Positions 10,541 through 21,882 of a DNA stretch of 64,000 bases are shown one piece after another. A program made the translations under genes and the position numbers. The notes beneath the pieces are model-generated. The model made no database searches and was not told where the DNA came from. It was given only the letters and a program-made list of their open reading frames with translations. Every line of letters begins with the position of its first letter. Within the stretch, counting starts at the first letter, position 1. Location: assembly GCA_032209605.1 (NCBI GenBank), contig JASFXZ010000040.1:496001-560000 (forward strand), given 5' to 3'. The DNA is from Mactromeris polynyma. Lineage: Eukaryota > Mollusca > Bivalvia > Venerida > Mactridae.

Positions 10541-13169
10541 ACCTGATACTTACACCAAAACAAACTTCTGCTGTACGTAATCGTATTTACTGGAATAAAT
10601 AAACGCCCTTCCTTCAACTAATTTTGGATGCAATTTATATCATTCCAGTAAATCTGTATAAATCAGAATTTAACAAATTAAAAGCATCTGCTTCATGGAT
10701 TTTTAGACTTTGCTGAATTACTTAAATCTTCTGTATACTCGTATTTCTTTCCGTTGCAGTCACGTCGTCTCTGTGTTACGCCATATGGCATGCATCAGCC
10801 AAACAATTATCAACTTTATGATAAACCCAACTGTCTATTATGTCAATGAAATGGTATTTTTCATCAAATACTACGCATTTCCTGATCCCAGTATTTTTAT
10901 AGACATACTAATATTACTTGGTGAATGACAGATTTATTCCCACAGGTTTGTTCCATGCCGTATAACATTAATTCGGTGTCAAACAAGTTGTCTAATCCAC
11001 AAGTTATTCTGTCAGACCTATCGGACAAAACTGGTATTAACTGATCTTAGAAGTTTAAATCACATTCGATAATATGACTGTTCATTTGCGTACTACGAAA
11101 TAAATATACGCATGCATATATGTCTATCGGAATGCTAAGACATTGCGTTTTACCTCATAAGTCAGTACTGCAAAGTCATATATGATAATTTGAGCGCTGC
11201 TATGGGATTTACAACCTCTTCTGTAAGTTACGTCAGTTCAAGATAACGCAACATGTGATGTTACTATTTGCAAGCAGGATACACTATTTACTCCATATGG
11301 TCACTTCGTTTTCATATTGCCATATGTAGTAAAAGCTTACTTTCAGAACATGTTGACGTCACATGTGACGTTTTCTGGAAATGACGTCACTTAAAGAAGA
11401 GGTTGGAAATCGTTCAGCGGCGCTCATATGGCAATGATTAAGTCATAGAATATAACTGTACAGCGGAGTGTGTAAAAGAAGAATTGTCACGTCAAATCAA
11501 CGTTTACGCTTGAAAATAACATATTTTTTTGTACGGTGGTATGTTCCATAATGGTGTTGATGTGTGGGATTTTCACGTGATGTAAACGGATTGATATATT
11601 ATGTATATTTTATGTATGGTAACAAACAAGTGTATGGCTTTTAACAAATCGACATTCTGTCTATGATTTTTCCCCTATTTTCTCCACAAATTTAGACTTA
11701 ACGATAAATGAATATATCACGACCTACACTCCACACTATACTTGAACACGTACTCGTAGTTTTGATGATGTGTTTATTGTACCAAACAAGACCGTGTTGA
11801 ATTAGAATCACAACGTAAAATATCCATTAAAATACATCTTGAATGATTCGTGCGACATTGTTAGATAAATCAAATACCACTAAATTAGACTGTATATTTC
11901 CATGTTTGTTTTGTATTATATTACGAAGAGAAAATGGGTTTTGACAGTATCAATTCAAGATGGGATATAACCGGCGCTCGTCATTTTAAGCCGACTGTAT
12001 TAGGACTCTATCCGTTCCATCTGAGACACGTTTGTTATCTTTTATTTGTTCTGTCGAAGTCTTTGATGAATTTTATGACATTCCTAAAAGGCATGGACGC
12101 CGAGCTCGGAATATTTACTTAAGAAAGGTCGACATTAATCACACCATTTTCTCTCAACTGTAAAGATAGGCGAATTAGAGCTATTACTGTAGAATATTAA
12201 CGAATCAATGAGGAGTTTACGATTACATTGCACTCTCGATATCTAAGTACATACACTGAATCAACGTATCATGGATTACCTTCTCTCCTTCGCTTATAAA
12301 TACTTGCGATAATTCAAAAATGTGTAAATAAAGATATTATATATAGAATTTACTCTATGGTCCGAGTAGAGCTATGAAATCTTGCAATATACGATATTGT
12401 TTGCATACTTTATCAACAGTCCGCGATCGTCTGTTTTAGACGAGAACTGAGAATGTGATATATTACAAAAAACGGGATGGACTTAGCTGAAGCGATTGCG
12501 ACACTGTCTGTGTCTCTTGCATACACCCAAATATATTTTGATCATTCGCTTCTTGTATTGTTTTTTATTTCAAAATGAATACAATGAAATATAAAGTAGC
12601 GAAATCTCTTTTACTTCATTCTAACCCATTTGAACAAAATCGACTTAGAAAGATTTATATCCAAAGTGCTAAACAAGAGAAACGTACGGTGACCTGTAAG
12701 AAAAATGTTCCAAAGTAGTTCAACGTTAGAAAAGTTAGCTATATATATGGGCAAATGTACATAACAATCGGACCTTGATATCATACATTGGTTGCAACAG
12801 TTATAATTGATATAACTGAAGTTTGTTCCGACTACTAATGTTGTAATCTAATCGTACGTGTAATGTAAGTCACAATAAGGGGTTTGAATACATTTTTTTC
12901 GAAACATCCAGATTATGCCCATAATTTAGGATACCCCAGCACTCATTTGTCCACGTACTAAGACTGTCCCATCACAAACGGGAATATTCGATGTTGAAGC
13001 AAAGAGCAGTAATTTCTTATTGTGTCGACCGGTTAGTTTAACTTAATTGCTAGTGGGTTTTTTGTTTAAATTCTGTCTAATATTATGTTCCTTGTTAAAA
13101 TGAAAGTTATACTCTTCGATCAGTTTCTAGCAAAGCATCTTGCATACTATTTGTAAATCTTACTACACA
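10541..13169. other. unassigned intergenic sequence
   Basis: No gene recognised. It contains the TGACGTCA pair annotated separately. Small open frames at 10710-10928 and 11934-12122 are unsupported. Confidence 0.5.
11354..11389. promoter_or_regulatory. cluster of CRE-like TGACGTCA motifs
   Basis: Two perfect TGACGTCA palindromes (11354-11361 and 11382-11389) flank a TGACG half site (11366-11370). TGACGTCA is the consensus for CREB/ATF proteins. The cluster lies 11.4 kb upstream of the first receptor exon seen. No TATA box or transcription start was identified, so function is only a possibility. Confidence 0.3.
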
Positions 13170-13575
13170 AAATTGACTTTCCGATACAAAGCCATGTCAG
13201 TATGGAATATCATTCCTTCTAATATAAAAAATATCAGTTCCGAGAAACATTTCCACTCATTGTTAAAAACCTACCTGGTATGTCAAATAGTATCTTTATC
13301 TTAACACAATGTTATACTCGGGTCACTGCTGTTGTATGTCAATATATATATTTTTCTATGTATTTGTTGCATCTGTCTTGTATTTGTTAGGTAGTAATGT
13401 ATGTTATAATGAAACTGTTTTATGATGTTTTAATAAGCGTTACATTATGCATGTTGTGTATTGTCTTAACATTGTATATATGAATTACTTGTTATTGATG
13501 TTTATGTTGTTTGATAGATGACCTCGAGTGAGATAAGCATTATATGCTTATCGAGCCTCCATCTTTAAATAAATG
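13170..13575 (+). pseudogene. 3' end of a CR1/L2-like LINE
   Basis: A + frame from about 13172 reads LTFRYKAMSVWNIIPSNIKN and then a K-x-F-H-S-L-L-K-T-Y-L block before a stop near 13303. The pattern R-Y-K-A-x-S-x-W-N-x-x-P-x-x-I-K-N...F-x-x-x-L-K-x-Y-L is the usual C-terminus of CR1/L2/Jockey-type RT proteins. About 270 bp of non-coding sequence follow, with AATAAATG and AATAAAGAATTATT at the end. The copy is severely 5'-truncated. Its end runs directly into an ATT-rich microsatellite. Confidence 0.7.
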
Positions 13576-13589
13576 TATTAATTTAATAA

Positions 13590-13890
13590 AGAATTATTAT
13601 TATTATTATTGTTATTATTGTTATCATTGTTATCATTGTTGTCATTGTTGTCATTGTTGTCATTGTTGTCATTGTTGTCATTGTTGTCATTGTTGTCATT
13701 GTTGTCATTGTTGTCATTGTTGTCATTGTTTTCATTGTTTTCATTGTTGTCATTGTTGTCATTGTTGTCATTGTTGTCATTGTTGTCATTGTTGTCATTG
13801 TTTTCATTGTTGTCATTGTTGTCATTGTTGTCATTGTTGTCATTGTTATCATTGTTATCATTGTTATCATTGTTATTATTGTTATCATGA
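13590..13890. repeat. (ATT)n then 9-bp ATTGTTGTC microsatellite
   Basis: A short (ATT)n run grades into about 30 copies of ATTGTTGTC with interspersed ATTGTTATC and ATTGTTTTC variants. The variant ATTGTTATC copies concentrate at both edges. The period of nine keeps all frames open, giving false proteins such as poly-CHC, poly-DNN and poly-MTT. It starts at the 3' tail of the LINE relic just upstream. Confidence 0.95.
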
Positions 13891-14703
13891 ATGCTTGTAC
13901 TCGTAAAATTGTTTCTCATATAAGTATGTAAAAATAGTTTACAGTTTAAATGAATAAAATTGCACTTATTTAGTCATATTGCTTAAAGATGTATCTGGCT
14001 CATCTGAACCTAAAACTTTTTATTGGACTTCGTCCAGTATTGTTGTTACATAGTCTAAAACATCATTTAAAAGAAGTATTGCCATGTAACCGTTTAAAAC
14101 AATCTTGTTTAATCGTCTAACTAACAGAAAAAACTAGTAACAAACGTCCGCTTGTTAAAAAACTGGAAGTTCTTTTAATTTTATGACAATTCAAATGTAT
14201 TTTTTCGACAATTACAAAGAAATACATTATAAATGTATTCTGTGATAATGCATATCTATTGAAGTTTTAACTAGATAAAGTATATTATTCATAATTGTTT
14301 AGGTAAACAGATGAAAACAAATGAGCATAATATATCTTTAAATAATGTTATATCTGCTCCAAAAGCGCTGATGATATCGATTTTTTAAAACCAAGTAGCG
14401 AGTGATATACTGAAATTACATGAAATGCATTTTCAAATTATATAGATATAAGTGCTTAGTTTCTATTAGCATTTATTGTTACTGTATTGTGATAATGCCT
14501 ATTAAGCATATTTACAGGGATGACCTATCAAATAGTGTTAACTTTAATACACGGTTACCAGCTAGTAATTTTAAATAATTATGAAGAAGTAGTTAAATAA
14601 ACATCGTTAATGTTAGTTGTTGCATATTCTTTAGTGCAAGGGAATGTGTTTAACTTTCTCTTACACGGAAAGCTAGCGAATAGGTTGTCGAACGTAATTC
14701 AAG
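13891..14703. other. AT-rich sequence, nothing recognised
   Basis: No gene, repeat or RNA pattern was recognised in this stretch. Confidence 0.5.
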
Positions 14704-14905
14704 GGAGGCGCATGGGTCGATGGATATAGCGCCTGACTCCTGATCCGAAGGTCGTGAGATCGAACCCCGAAATGAGCGGGGTTTGATCACGAACTTCACA
14801 ATCAATAAACTTTGCACGAGTCCTGGTCGGTAGCCAGGAAGCAGTCATTGATAGTGATTAGTACAAGTTGTAAGAACTTGTTTCACAATCGATGTTAAAT
14901 AAATA
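14704..14905 (+). mobile_element. tRNA-derived SINE, family S1
   Basis: The head contains an A-box-like TGGGTCGATGG (about 14712-14723) and a B-box-like GAGATCGAACCCC (14756-14768) at the right spacing for an internal RNA polymerase III promoter. A non-tRNA body follows (CCTGGTCGGTAGCCAGGAAG and beyond). The element ends near GTTAAATAAATAAG. The tRNA-related region is too diverged to name the parent tRNA. Other bivalve SINEs have a similar tRNA head plus conserved body, but no family was matched. Confidence 0.65.
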
Positions 14906-16033
14906 AGTTTAAACTTAATTTGATATAGGCCCTAATACAATTATAGCCTACTTTGAACAGACAATAACTGTAACAAAGCTGATGTGCAATTCTAACTAAC
15001 GAAGAACTTTCACGACCATGTCCACCAACAGACACACAACCATACATCAAAAGTAATAGATATTTATTGGATTCAGGGATAAAGATATTATTTTCTGTAT
15101 GGTAGCTTCATAGACGTCATATTTATTTAAATTACAGTGAATACACTGAAATCGTAGGGAATGATAATTGATAGGTAAATAAGGCTAATTAATCACGCAG
15201 GACATATTGTTAAATCAGCAGAAATGCCATTTACTATCTGTCAAAACTCAGTCGTTATCACGTCTGTACCCATTAAATTGGCTACGGCTATAGTTTACTT
15301 GGCAAGACTATTTGAATTCATTGGCAGCATTGCAGACAGACACCATAACGTAATATATTTACATACGTGTCTGTTTCATCCACTGATACAGTGGGCAGAT
15401 CTACTGTAACTCCCGATGCAGACTATTATCTATCTACGACTGAAATACAGTAATTCGTATTGTCTGTGTACCAGTGTGGTGCTTTACGAGGGGTGATCCA
15501 AATGAAACCGGACTCGCTTGCTCAAAAAAATACGGAGTTGTTAAGTGTAGCAGTATACATAGCGATTAAAACCGTATTGTAGTTCCTAGCATCTCATGTA
15601 AACGCGGAGAGTGTCTGTATTGCCCTTTTATCTTAATGGTGCCTTTTAAAACCTCATATAAGGATGTATTGCACATATACTTACAAGGACATTATGGTTT
15701 TAAATTTGACAACTGAAGTCATATAAAAGTGACGGTATTTTGCATTTTCAATTGTATGGCCAGTAAAGGGTAGCCGTTTTACTTGGATGATCCTCATCAC
15801 ACAAAATGCTTTCTAGGGAAAACATTATTTAAATTACCCGGATATGTGGACAAAATATCTCGATTTATTCAATTGAATAAACTTCATCAGCGCACTATTA
15901 TTTTCGTGACAAGGGTAACATATATATGTCAACAAATGTATTTCATGATTGGAATATTCAGTCACCACACAGGATATTGTTTTATTATTTATTCACAATT
16001 GCCATCAATATATGTCTTTGTCGGTATCATTCC
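14906..16033. other. unassigned intergenic sequence
   Basis: Nothing firm. The motif at 15488-15514 (GGGGTGATCCAAATGAAACC) resembles transposon end sequence, but no partner end was found. Open frames at 15783-16085 and 15949-16251 overlap the dispersed repeat R1. Confidence 0.45.
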
Positions 16034-16185
16034 GTGTGCCCCTGTTCCCTTGCATATTTACCGTTGCGTCTCCTCAAATGCCTGATGTTTTAGGGAGTGT
16101 TGTTTTCCCGGAGGTCTTTGTGGAGAGGCATTGTCTATTGTATGTGGCGTTCCCTGTAGCACCTTATTCTCTCTTCTTTTGCTTT
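16034..16185. repeat. dispersed repeat family R1, copy 2
   Basis: This is the second copy of the sequence at 1897-2040, in the same orientation. The shared words are listed under copy 1. Confidence 0.7.
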
Positions 16186-16255
16186 ACATTGAGTAATATT
16201 TTATCGGAGAATATACACGTCGCTTTGTGCAGCTTGTCTATGAAAGAGTAAGCAA

Positions 16256-16555
16256 ACGCTGTTTTGTTTGTTTGTATTGGCGTTTATTTATCGTCGACAC
16301 CGGTTTCCCATATGAGCAACGCCTCCGGAAGAATGTTAGTCATTTTAGATCATGCATGATACAGAAGATGCCACAGTTCCGGAAACACTCCTGGTTCTTT
16401 AACGTGTCCGATGTAAAGCATCGTACACTGGACCTCGGTTTTTGTCTCTTCCGAAAGACTGTTAGTACTGCTAGTGGTGGAGAGGGGGGTCGAACCTGCG
16501 ACCCCTGGATTACTAGTCAATCGCGTTACCACTGGAACACAGATCTGCTACTGAG
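16256..16555 (-). mobile_element. tRNA-derived SINE, family S2
   Basis: On the - strand the head reads GTGTTCCAGTGGTAACGCGA, with an A box at AGTGGTAACGC, and then GGTTCGACCCC as a B box (complement of about 16490-16502). A body containing CGATGCTTTACATCGGACAC and AAAGAACCAGGAGTG follows. The 3' end runs into AATAAACGCC and a (CAAA)n-like tail at 16256-16275. The head folds like a tRNA but the parent is uncertain. Confidence 0.7.
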
Positions 16556-17499
16556 TAAACGCTTTAATACCAAGCAATTTATATTTCACGCATATCGTGA
16601 CATTGTATATTAAGAATATCTACGGATTCGTACATTACGTCCACCGTTACGTGTAATGTTTAACAAAAATAAGATATATTATATATGGTAGCATATTTAA
16701 ATACTTATATTTTTGTCATATTCATCTTCTATTTAATGCTACAGTTATATTGTTGGAACAACATATATGCGATACTTTTTTGTTCATTTATGACTATATC
16801 CTTTTTGTAATTACCTCTATTTTAACCAAACGAATTGCTTGACATATACTGGTATAAAATATCAGTATATACTTTTTATCATGTATTTGCTACTTCAATA
16901 TGTATAATATTGAAACATAAAACTTATAAACAACGCATCTTTATATTTCATATACTGTGGTCCGTATAAGTCCTTAGGCATTAAATAAAAAAACATTTAT
17001 AGACTTGTTTTATAGACTTGTGGGTATATAAAATTTCTGCGGAAATGTAATAAACAGAGATAAATTAAAATGTATCATAGATATATTATATATATTACGT
17101 ATTTAAGTGTTACCATAACATTTGATGTATTGCACATATTTAAACATTTGACATATATTACTTATCTAGATTTTACCATAGTATTTGTTATATATTACTT
17201 ATTTAGATTTTACAATAATATTTACCCCAATTGAATATCTAATAAACGACTTGAGCAAAGCGTCTATTGAGTGAATGTATATATGCACGGACAAGCTATA
17301 CAAATGAAAATTAACATGTGCACTTTAATGTTCAATGCGGCTTTGCTAAATTAAAAGAATCCCCAATTGGTTTCATACACACCGACACACATTTTACCGC
17401 ACATAGATTACTCGTTTAGTTTTTGAATATTCAAACACCAAGACAGCATTCCAATATTTTAAGGTTAATCTTTTAAAATATATATATTCATTTAATACA
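16556..17499. other. AT-rich sequence with a short local repeat
   Basis: Apart from the degenerate repeat at 17091-17226 nothing is recognised. Low GC content throughout. Confidence 0.5.
17091..17226. repeat. degenerate local repeat, three copies
   Basis: TATATTACTTATCTAGATTT plus TACCATAGTATTTG recurs three times (about 17091, 17154 and 17190) with substitutions and unequal spacing of 63 and 36 bp. It is AT-rich and non-coding. Confidence 0.6.
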
Positions 17500-17820
17500 A
17501 ACCAATATCATTTTAGTGCATCAAACATGTAACATTGTTTATAGCAAACATAAGTCTAATACTATACAACATGAAGAAGAAATACGCGAAAGAGCATCAC
17601 AAAGTTTACATCATTTTCATTCATTGGTTTGATGTCTACATAAATTGGCCAAGTAAATAAATTTCGCAAGATTACATGTAGTTTTGGGATTTCCGCGCAT
17701 AAGATTCGTAAATTTTTGTATGTTTGGCCTGGTGTAATAATAACATTTTAAGTATTGACTTCTAACTTTTCTGTATTTTGGACAGATAAGTAAAAAGTGA
17801 TATTCATGTTCTATCATATT
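17500..17820 (-). pseudogene. LINE-A 3' end relic
   Basis: On the - strand, 17817-17617 reads IEHEYHFLLICPKYRKVR followed by YYYTRPNIQKFTNLM. The E-x-E-Y-H-F-L-L-x-C-P-K-Y-R motif is the C-terminal zinc-finger-like block of APE-type LINEs. It is the downstream part of the domain seen at 7460-7645. It ends in a stop at 17617, with AT-rich 3' sequence beyond. It is a 5'-truncated copy with no RT or endonuclease sequence. Confidence 0.75.
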
Positions 17821-20369
17821 TAAGTTATTACGAATTTTTAGATTTTTAGGTTGATTTTGATATTAAAACTGTTTGTCGAGTCGCTGATTAAACAGTTATT
17901 GAAAATTTCTATAAAATCAACATTTCAGACGGTTACAAAAAACATTTATATTTGTAAGGCTTTTTTGTGTTTTCTGATGTGCTTTATTCTGAAAATAAAT
18001 GAAGAAATCGAGCGGGAGAAGCATTATGCAGATTGCCGATTAGAACGAATCTCATGCGGCAAGTTCAATTAGCACAAATAGCTGATAAGAGCTTGTGGGT
18101 TTTGAATTTGATGCCAGTGTTTCGTCTGCTAATGATTTTATTAGTATATATAGGGCGCCTCTTGTGCACAGGCTACACAATAGACAATGTGCATTTTCAG
18201 ATTTAGCTCAGTTAAGAAGAAAGGCAACTGAGGGTGAGCTATAAAAAATCAAAACTCTCGATTTCGGTTTTGCCGACGGGTAAACCCGCTAGATATAAAG
18301 CCACTATACACCCAATAAAAGGTACCCGGGTACTCGCAAGTATTTAATGACTGGATACCCGAGTTCTTTTCCCCTCATGCCCTGGTTCAATGGTACAAAA
18401 CCAATAGTTTGCTTTAAGTCGGTCAACAGATATTGATGTTTTTAATGTTTAACGGTGATTTAATGTTGAAACCTTACCGTCAAAGACTACATAAACCTAC
18501 AAAATGGATGCCTATTTATTCTAGAATTAAAACAATTTATACAAATTTTAAAGTATCGTGTATATTATTAACAGCTTGTAGAAAGTGACATGCATTCACG
18601 AGACTTCTAACTTGATTTAATCTAAGACAACCCTCTTGTTGTCTCAATTGTGCGATAAAATGAAGTAATGAGCATCACGAGTTGTGCTGTAAGACAGGCC
18701 AGGAATGTCACAAAATACATATAAGCGTAATATACTACAACAACATGTCTAAGAGACAGATACGCTTAACCTACTCTCGCTTGCAGCATGTAAACTACGA
18801 ACATATTGCAACACAAAGAAAAATATAAAATGCGCCAAACAATTGTTTAAAAGCCAAAGATATGTCAAGAAGACATACTTCTGTATCATTTCAGACTTAA
18901 TTTGACTTGTTTATTTGCAATTTTCTCACTGTCTGTGTTTGGTAATGTGGTAATGTCTACTGTTTGATAAATCGTCTTGTTGGAATGTTCTTATGCATAA
19001 GAAGGCCGTGTTTGCTTCATGTATTGGGAAGCAAATTGTGCCAATTAGATGTCGCCTCCGAGCCATTCATTGACGCCGCTTATTATGTACACAGACATAA
19101 AGTTTCTTTCTCTCCATAATAAGTTACAATTATGCTAGTACTGAATATTACCATATGTGAGAATGTGTCAAGTTGATGCCACACTAACAACAACTTAATC
19201 TAACCGTGTTAAACACCAATATATAAAATGATGGAATTAGTAATTTGGTAACACTCTCTGTTTTATTGCTTTTATTGTATACCTGTACATTAGCTTAAAA
19301 TGATTGCCGAAACACTAATATTTAAGTAGCATATGCAAAGCGTTAAGTACATACCCATTAATTGTTATTTTCACTCAAATCAATCTAATACTCGTAATAG
19401 TCAGTAGACAAATAATCATTTTGTCATCCAGCATATTTTTTAAAGTAATTAGTAGAGATATTGAATATACTTAAGAACTAGTAGTATGGTGAGGTTATTT
19501 TTTGTGACAGACTCTGAGATATTTGGCCTAAATGCACTGAGCCATTACGATGAAGCCATGTTTTCACATTACGACGTCAAGTTATCACATTAATTGCAAC
19601 AGCTAATTAAAATATTTCAGTAAAAGATTTATGATTGAGCGGCGAGCAGAATCAAACCAATTATCAGTCAACTTTGAGATGGTCCTTTTTCTTAAGGAAA
19701 AGAATAATAAACACATACTTGCAAACTATTATCGTATCTGAAAACATATTAGCTGTAATTAAATTTGAGAAACTCAGAATGTATTGTAGTCTTGGTGACC
19801 ATATTTAAAGTGCTGTAATTCCATGAAAAAATATCGTTTTGCAGAAAAAGTTGTTTTGTAGTGACCAACAAATATCCCTGCATTCAGAAATGTTAATGAC
19901 ACAATTTCGCCAGATATGTCATTTGGGCCAAGAAATGACACAATCTACGATTAAAATAAATCAATTATTGCCTGAACCATTATGATTCCGAACCCTATAA
20001 AACAGACATATCCTCATGGAAAGTTGTTTTTAGCACTTGTAACCATGAATGGAAATAATGATTGATACATTCATCAGAAGATAACATTTTGATTATATTA
20101 TAAATCTCACATTCATCTTCAGTAATCATTTGATCAATGTGACATTTATACCATTGTAATTGAATCTTCTTTTCTATTTTACAAAGCATAGCCCACGTTA
20201 TGTCTATAAATACGTGTGGTAAGCACGATTTTATGTGTATGTAGCATTGACCTCAAACTGCTGCTTTTTCATCGTGTAAGAGAAAATTGGTCATGAACGT
20301 CCTTAGCTAATGCATCAATATATTTTTTCTCTTGAAATCAAGTATTTGTTTATCATTCGTAAACCATCG
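17821..20369. other. unassigned intergenic sequence
   Basis: No gene or repeat recognised. The open frame at 17851-18072 continues the LINE flank and has no motif. Confidence 0.5.
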
Positions 20370-20665
20370 CGTTCATTTTCATATTTAAGTGCATTGTACA
20401 CGATGCAAAAGACTTAAATCAGGGGTAAAATCGGGAGCAGAGTATAACATCTTTTTTAATAGGTAACCGGTTGTATATAACGCCATGTTTAATATTGTTG
20501 CTGCGTTAGCATGCACGCATGTATTAGTCCCCCCATATATCCTGTTCATTTTCATATTTTCACGATGTAAAAGCCTTAAATCAGGGAGTAGAGTATAACA
20601 TATAGTTCCAAATGTTACCGGTTGTATATAACGCCATGTTTAGTATTGTTGCTGCGTTCTTTCAA
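20370..20665. repeat. direct tandem duplication of a 120-140 bp segment
   Basis: Segment 20370-20511 recurs at 20545-20662. Shared blocks in order are TTCATTTTCATATTT, ACGATG(C/T)AAAAG, CTTAAATCAGG, AGAGTATAACAT, ACCGGTTGTATATAACGCCA and TATTGTTGCTGCGTT. The copies differ by small indels. There is no coding capacity. Confidence 0.85.
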
Positions 20666-21152
20666 ACGTATGGTGCATTTTCTCAATGTTCACACCATGT
20701 GTCCTGACCAAGTAATATTATGCAGATGAAATAACGTTTAAGGAAACAATTATTGCCACAGTACGGTGAAGATGTCTGTATCGGACAGGATGACAAACAC
20801 CACGACTATATTTGACAATACAACTAGACAATCGTTAACCAAAACACCGCAAGCTATCGTAACACATTTGGCAATCAAGATAAAATAAACCTCACATGTC
20901 TTTGCAGTATATACCAGAAGATGCTATATTTGCTGTCTTTGGAAAATCATGGTACGGAAGCTTAATGGGACCAAAATGCCTTATATTTTAAAACACCGAG
21001 TTTATGTTTTAAATCCACTACTTTAATATAATCTGTAATGTTGGATTTAATCAATGTCAGTCATTTTTTCACATTTTCTCTTTAATAACGTCATATGATT
21101 TGTTTATACTCTAAAACTTGTTGTAACTGCCTATTTTCTTTTTCTCTTCCGT
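20666..21152. other. unassigned; possible short N-terminal frame
   Basis: A 38-codon frame at 20772-20888 starts MSVSDRMTNTTTIFDNTTRQ and has two N-T-T sequons. This would suit the extracellular N-terminus of a receptor. There is a GT at 20859 but no supported connection to TM1, so it is not called as an exon. Confidence 0.3.
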
Positions 21153-21882
21153 TCGTTTCAATTTCTACTATGTACAAGTCAAAACAAATAATATGTTCTG
21201 TTCTTATAAGTAACACCTTTGATGTTAGATTTATCAATTCCTCAGTGGGATTTGTCGAGAGAATATAAACTTAGATAATGGAATTATCACGTACAAATCA
21301 TCATCATCAATTCGAATGTTGGAATTGTCCTTTTTTTCTCTTGGAATTTGTACAAGTTGATAATGTCATACTTAAAAAATATCATAACAAGTTCATAAAT
21401 CCGAATATAAAATTGCTAATTCCATCATTTAAATGAATATAAAATTAGATAATTTCAGTTTTAAAGTTGATGACTATTTTAATTTCCAATTGAATATAGA
21501 CATATCCTGCGTCGAATGCAATGATTTCAACCTTTGATGATGGAATCGCAATCTTAGTGGTGTTTTTTACTCATTTCATATTTTCTGTATCGACTTCAGT
21601 CAGGTAATTTTCAACTGTAAAATAGAAATTTACATATTTCCTACATCAAATGCTGCACTGTATCACCTTAATTGTTGAAATCATTGCATCAACTTTAAAA
21701 CTGAAATTATCTAATTTTATATTCTCTCGACAAATCCCACTGAGGAGTTGATAAACCTAACAGCAAAGTTGTTACTTATAAGAACAGAACATATGATTTG
21801 TTTTGACTTGTACATAGTACATCGTCATACAATCATATACAAAGTACTAACTATATAGTACATCACATGAGAAATTGAAACG
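21153..21882. mobile_element. fold-back element with about 110-bp inverted arms
   Basis: The left arm from 21166 (TACTATGTACAAGTCAAAAC, then ATGTTCTGTTCTTATAAGTA, TCAGTGGGATTTGTCGAGAG and AATATAAA) is matched by the reverse complement of the right arm ending near 21819. An outer CGTTTCAATTTC (21153) is also mirrored at 21871-21882, separated from the right arm by a roughly 45-bp insertion. Inside, 21432-21477 is another copy of an arm segment (AATATAAAATTAGATAATTT then CAGTTTTAAAGTTGATG). No transposase frame is present. Target duplications were not identified. Confidence 0.85.

Noticed and set aside
13544..13919. Open frames giving poly-CHC, poly-DNN, poly-MTT and poly-LLS
   Set aside because: These are frame translations of a 9-bp microsatellite.
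15488..15514. GGGGTGATCCAAATGAAACC considered as a transposon end
   Set aside because: No inverted partner or target duplication was found nearby.
18900..18970. FAIFSLSVFGNVV-like frame considered as a TM1 exon of the receptor
   Set aside because: A stop follows within a few codons, no splice sites fit, and the G-N match alone is weak.
20905..20990. Frame after a TTTGCAG at 20907 (YIPEDAIFAVFGKSWYG...) considered as a receptor exon
   Set aside because: It meets a stop quickly, has no donor, and lacks a transmembrane segment.
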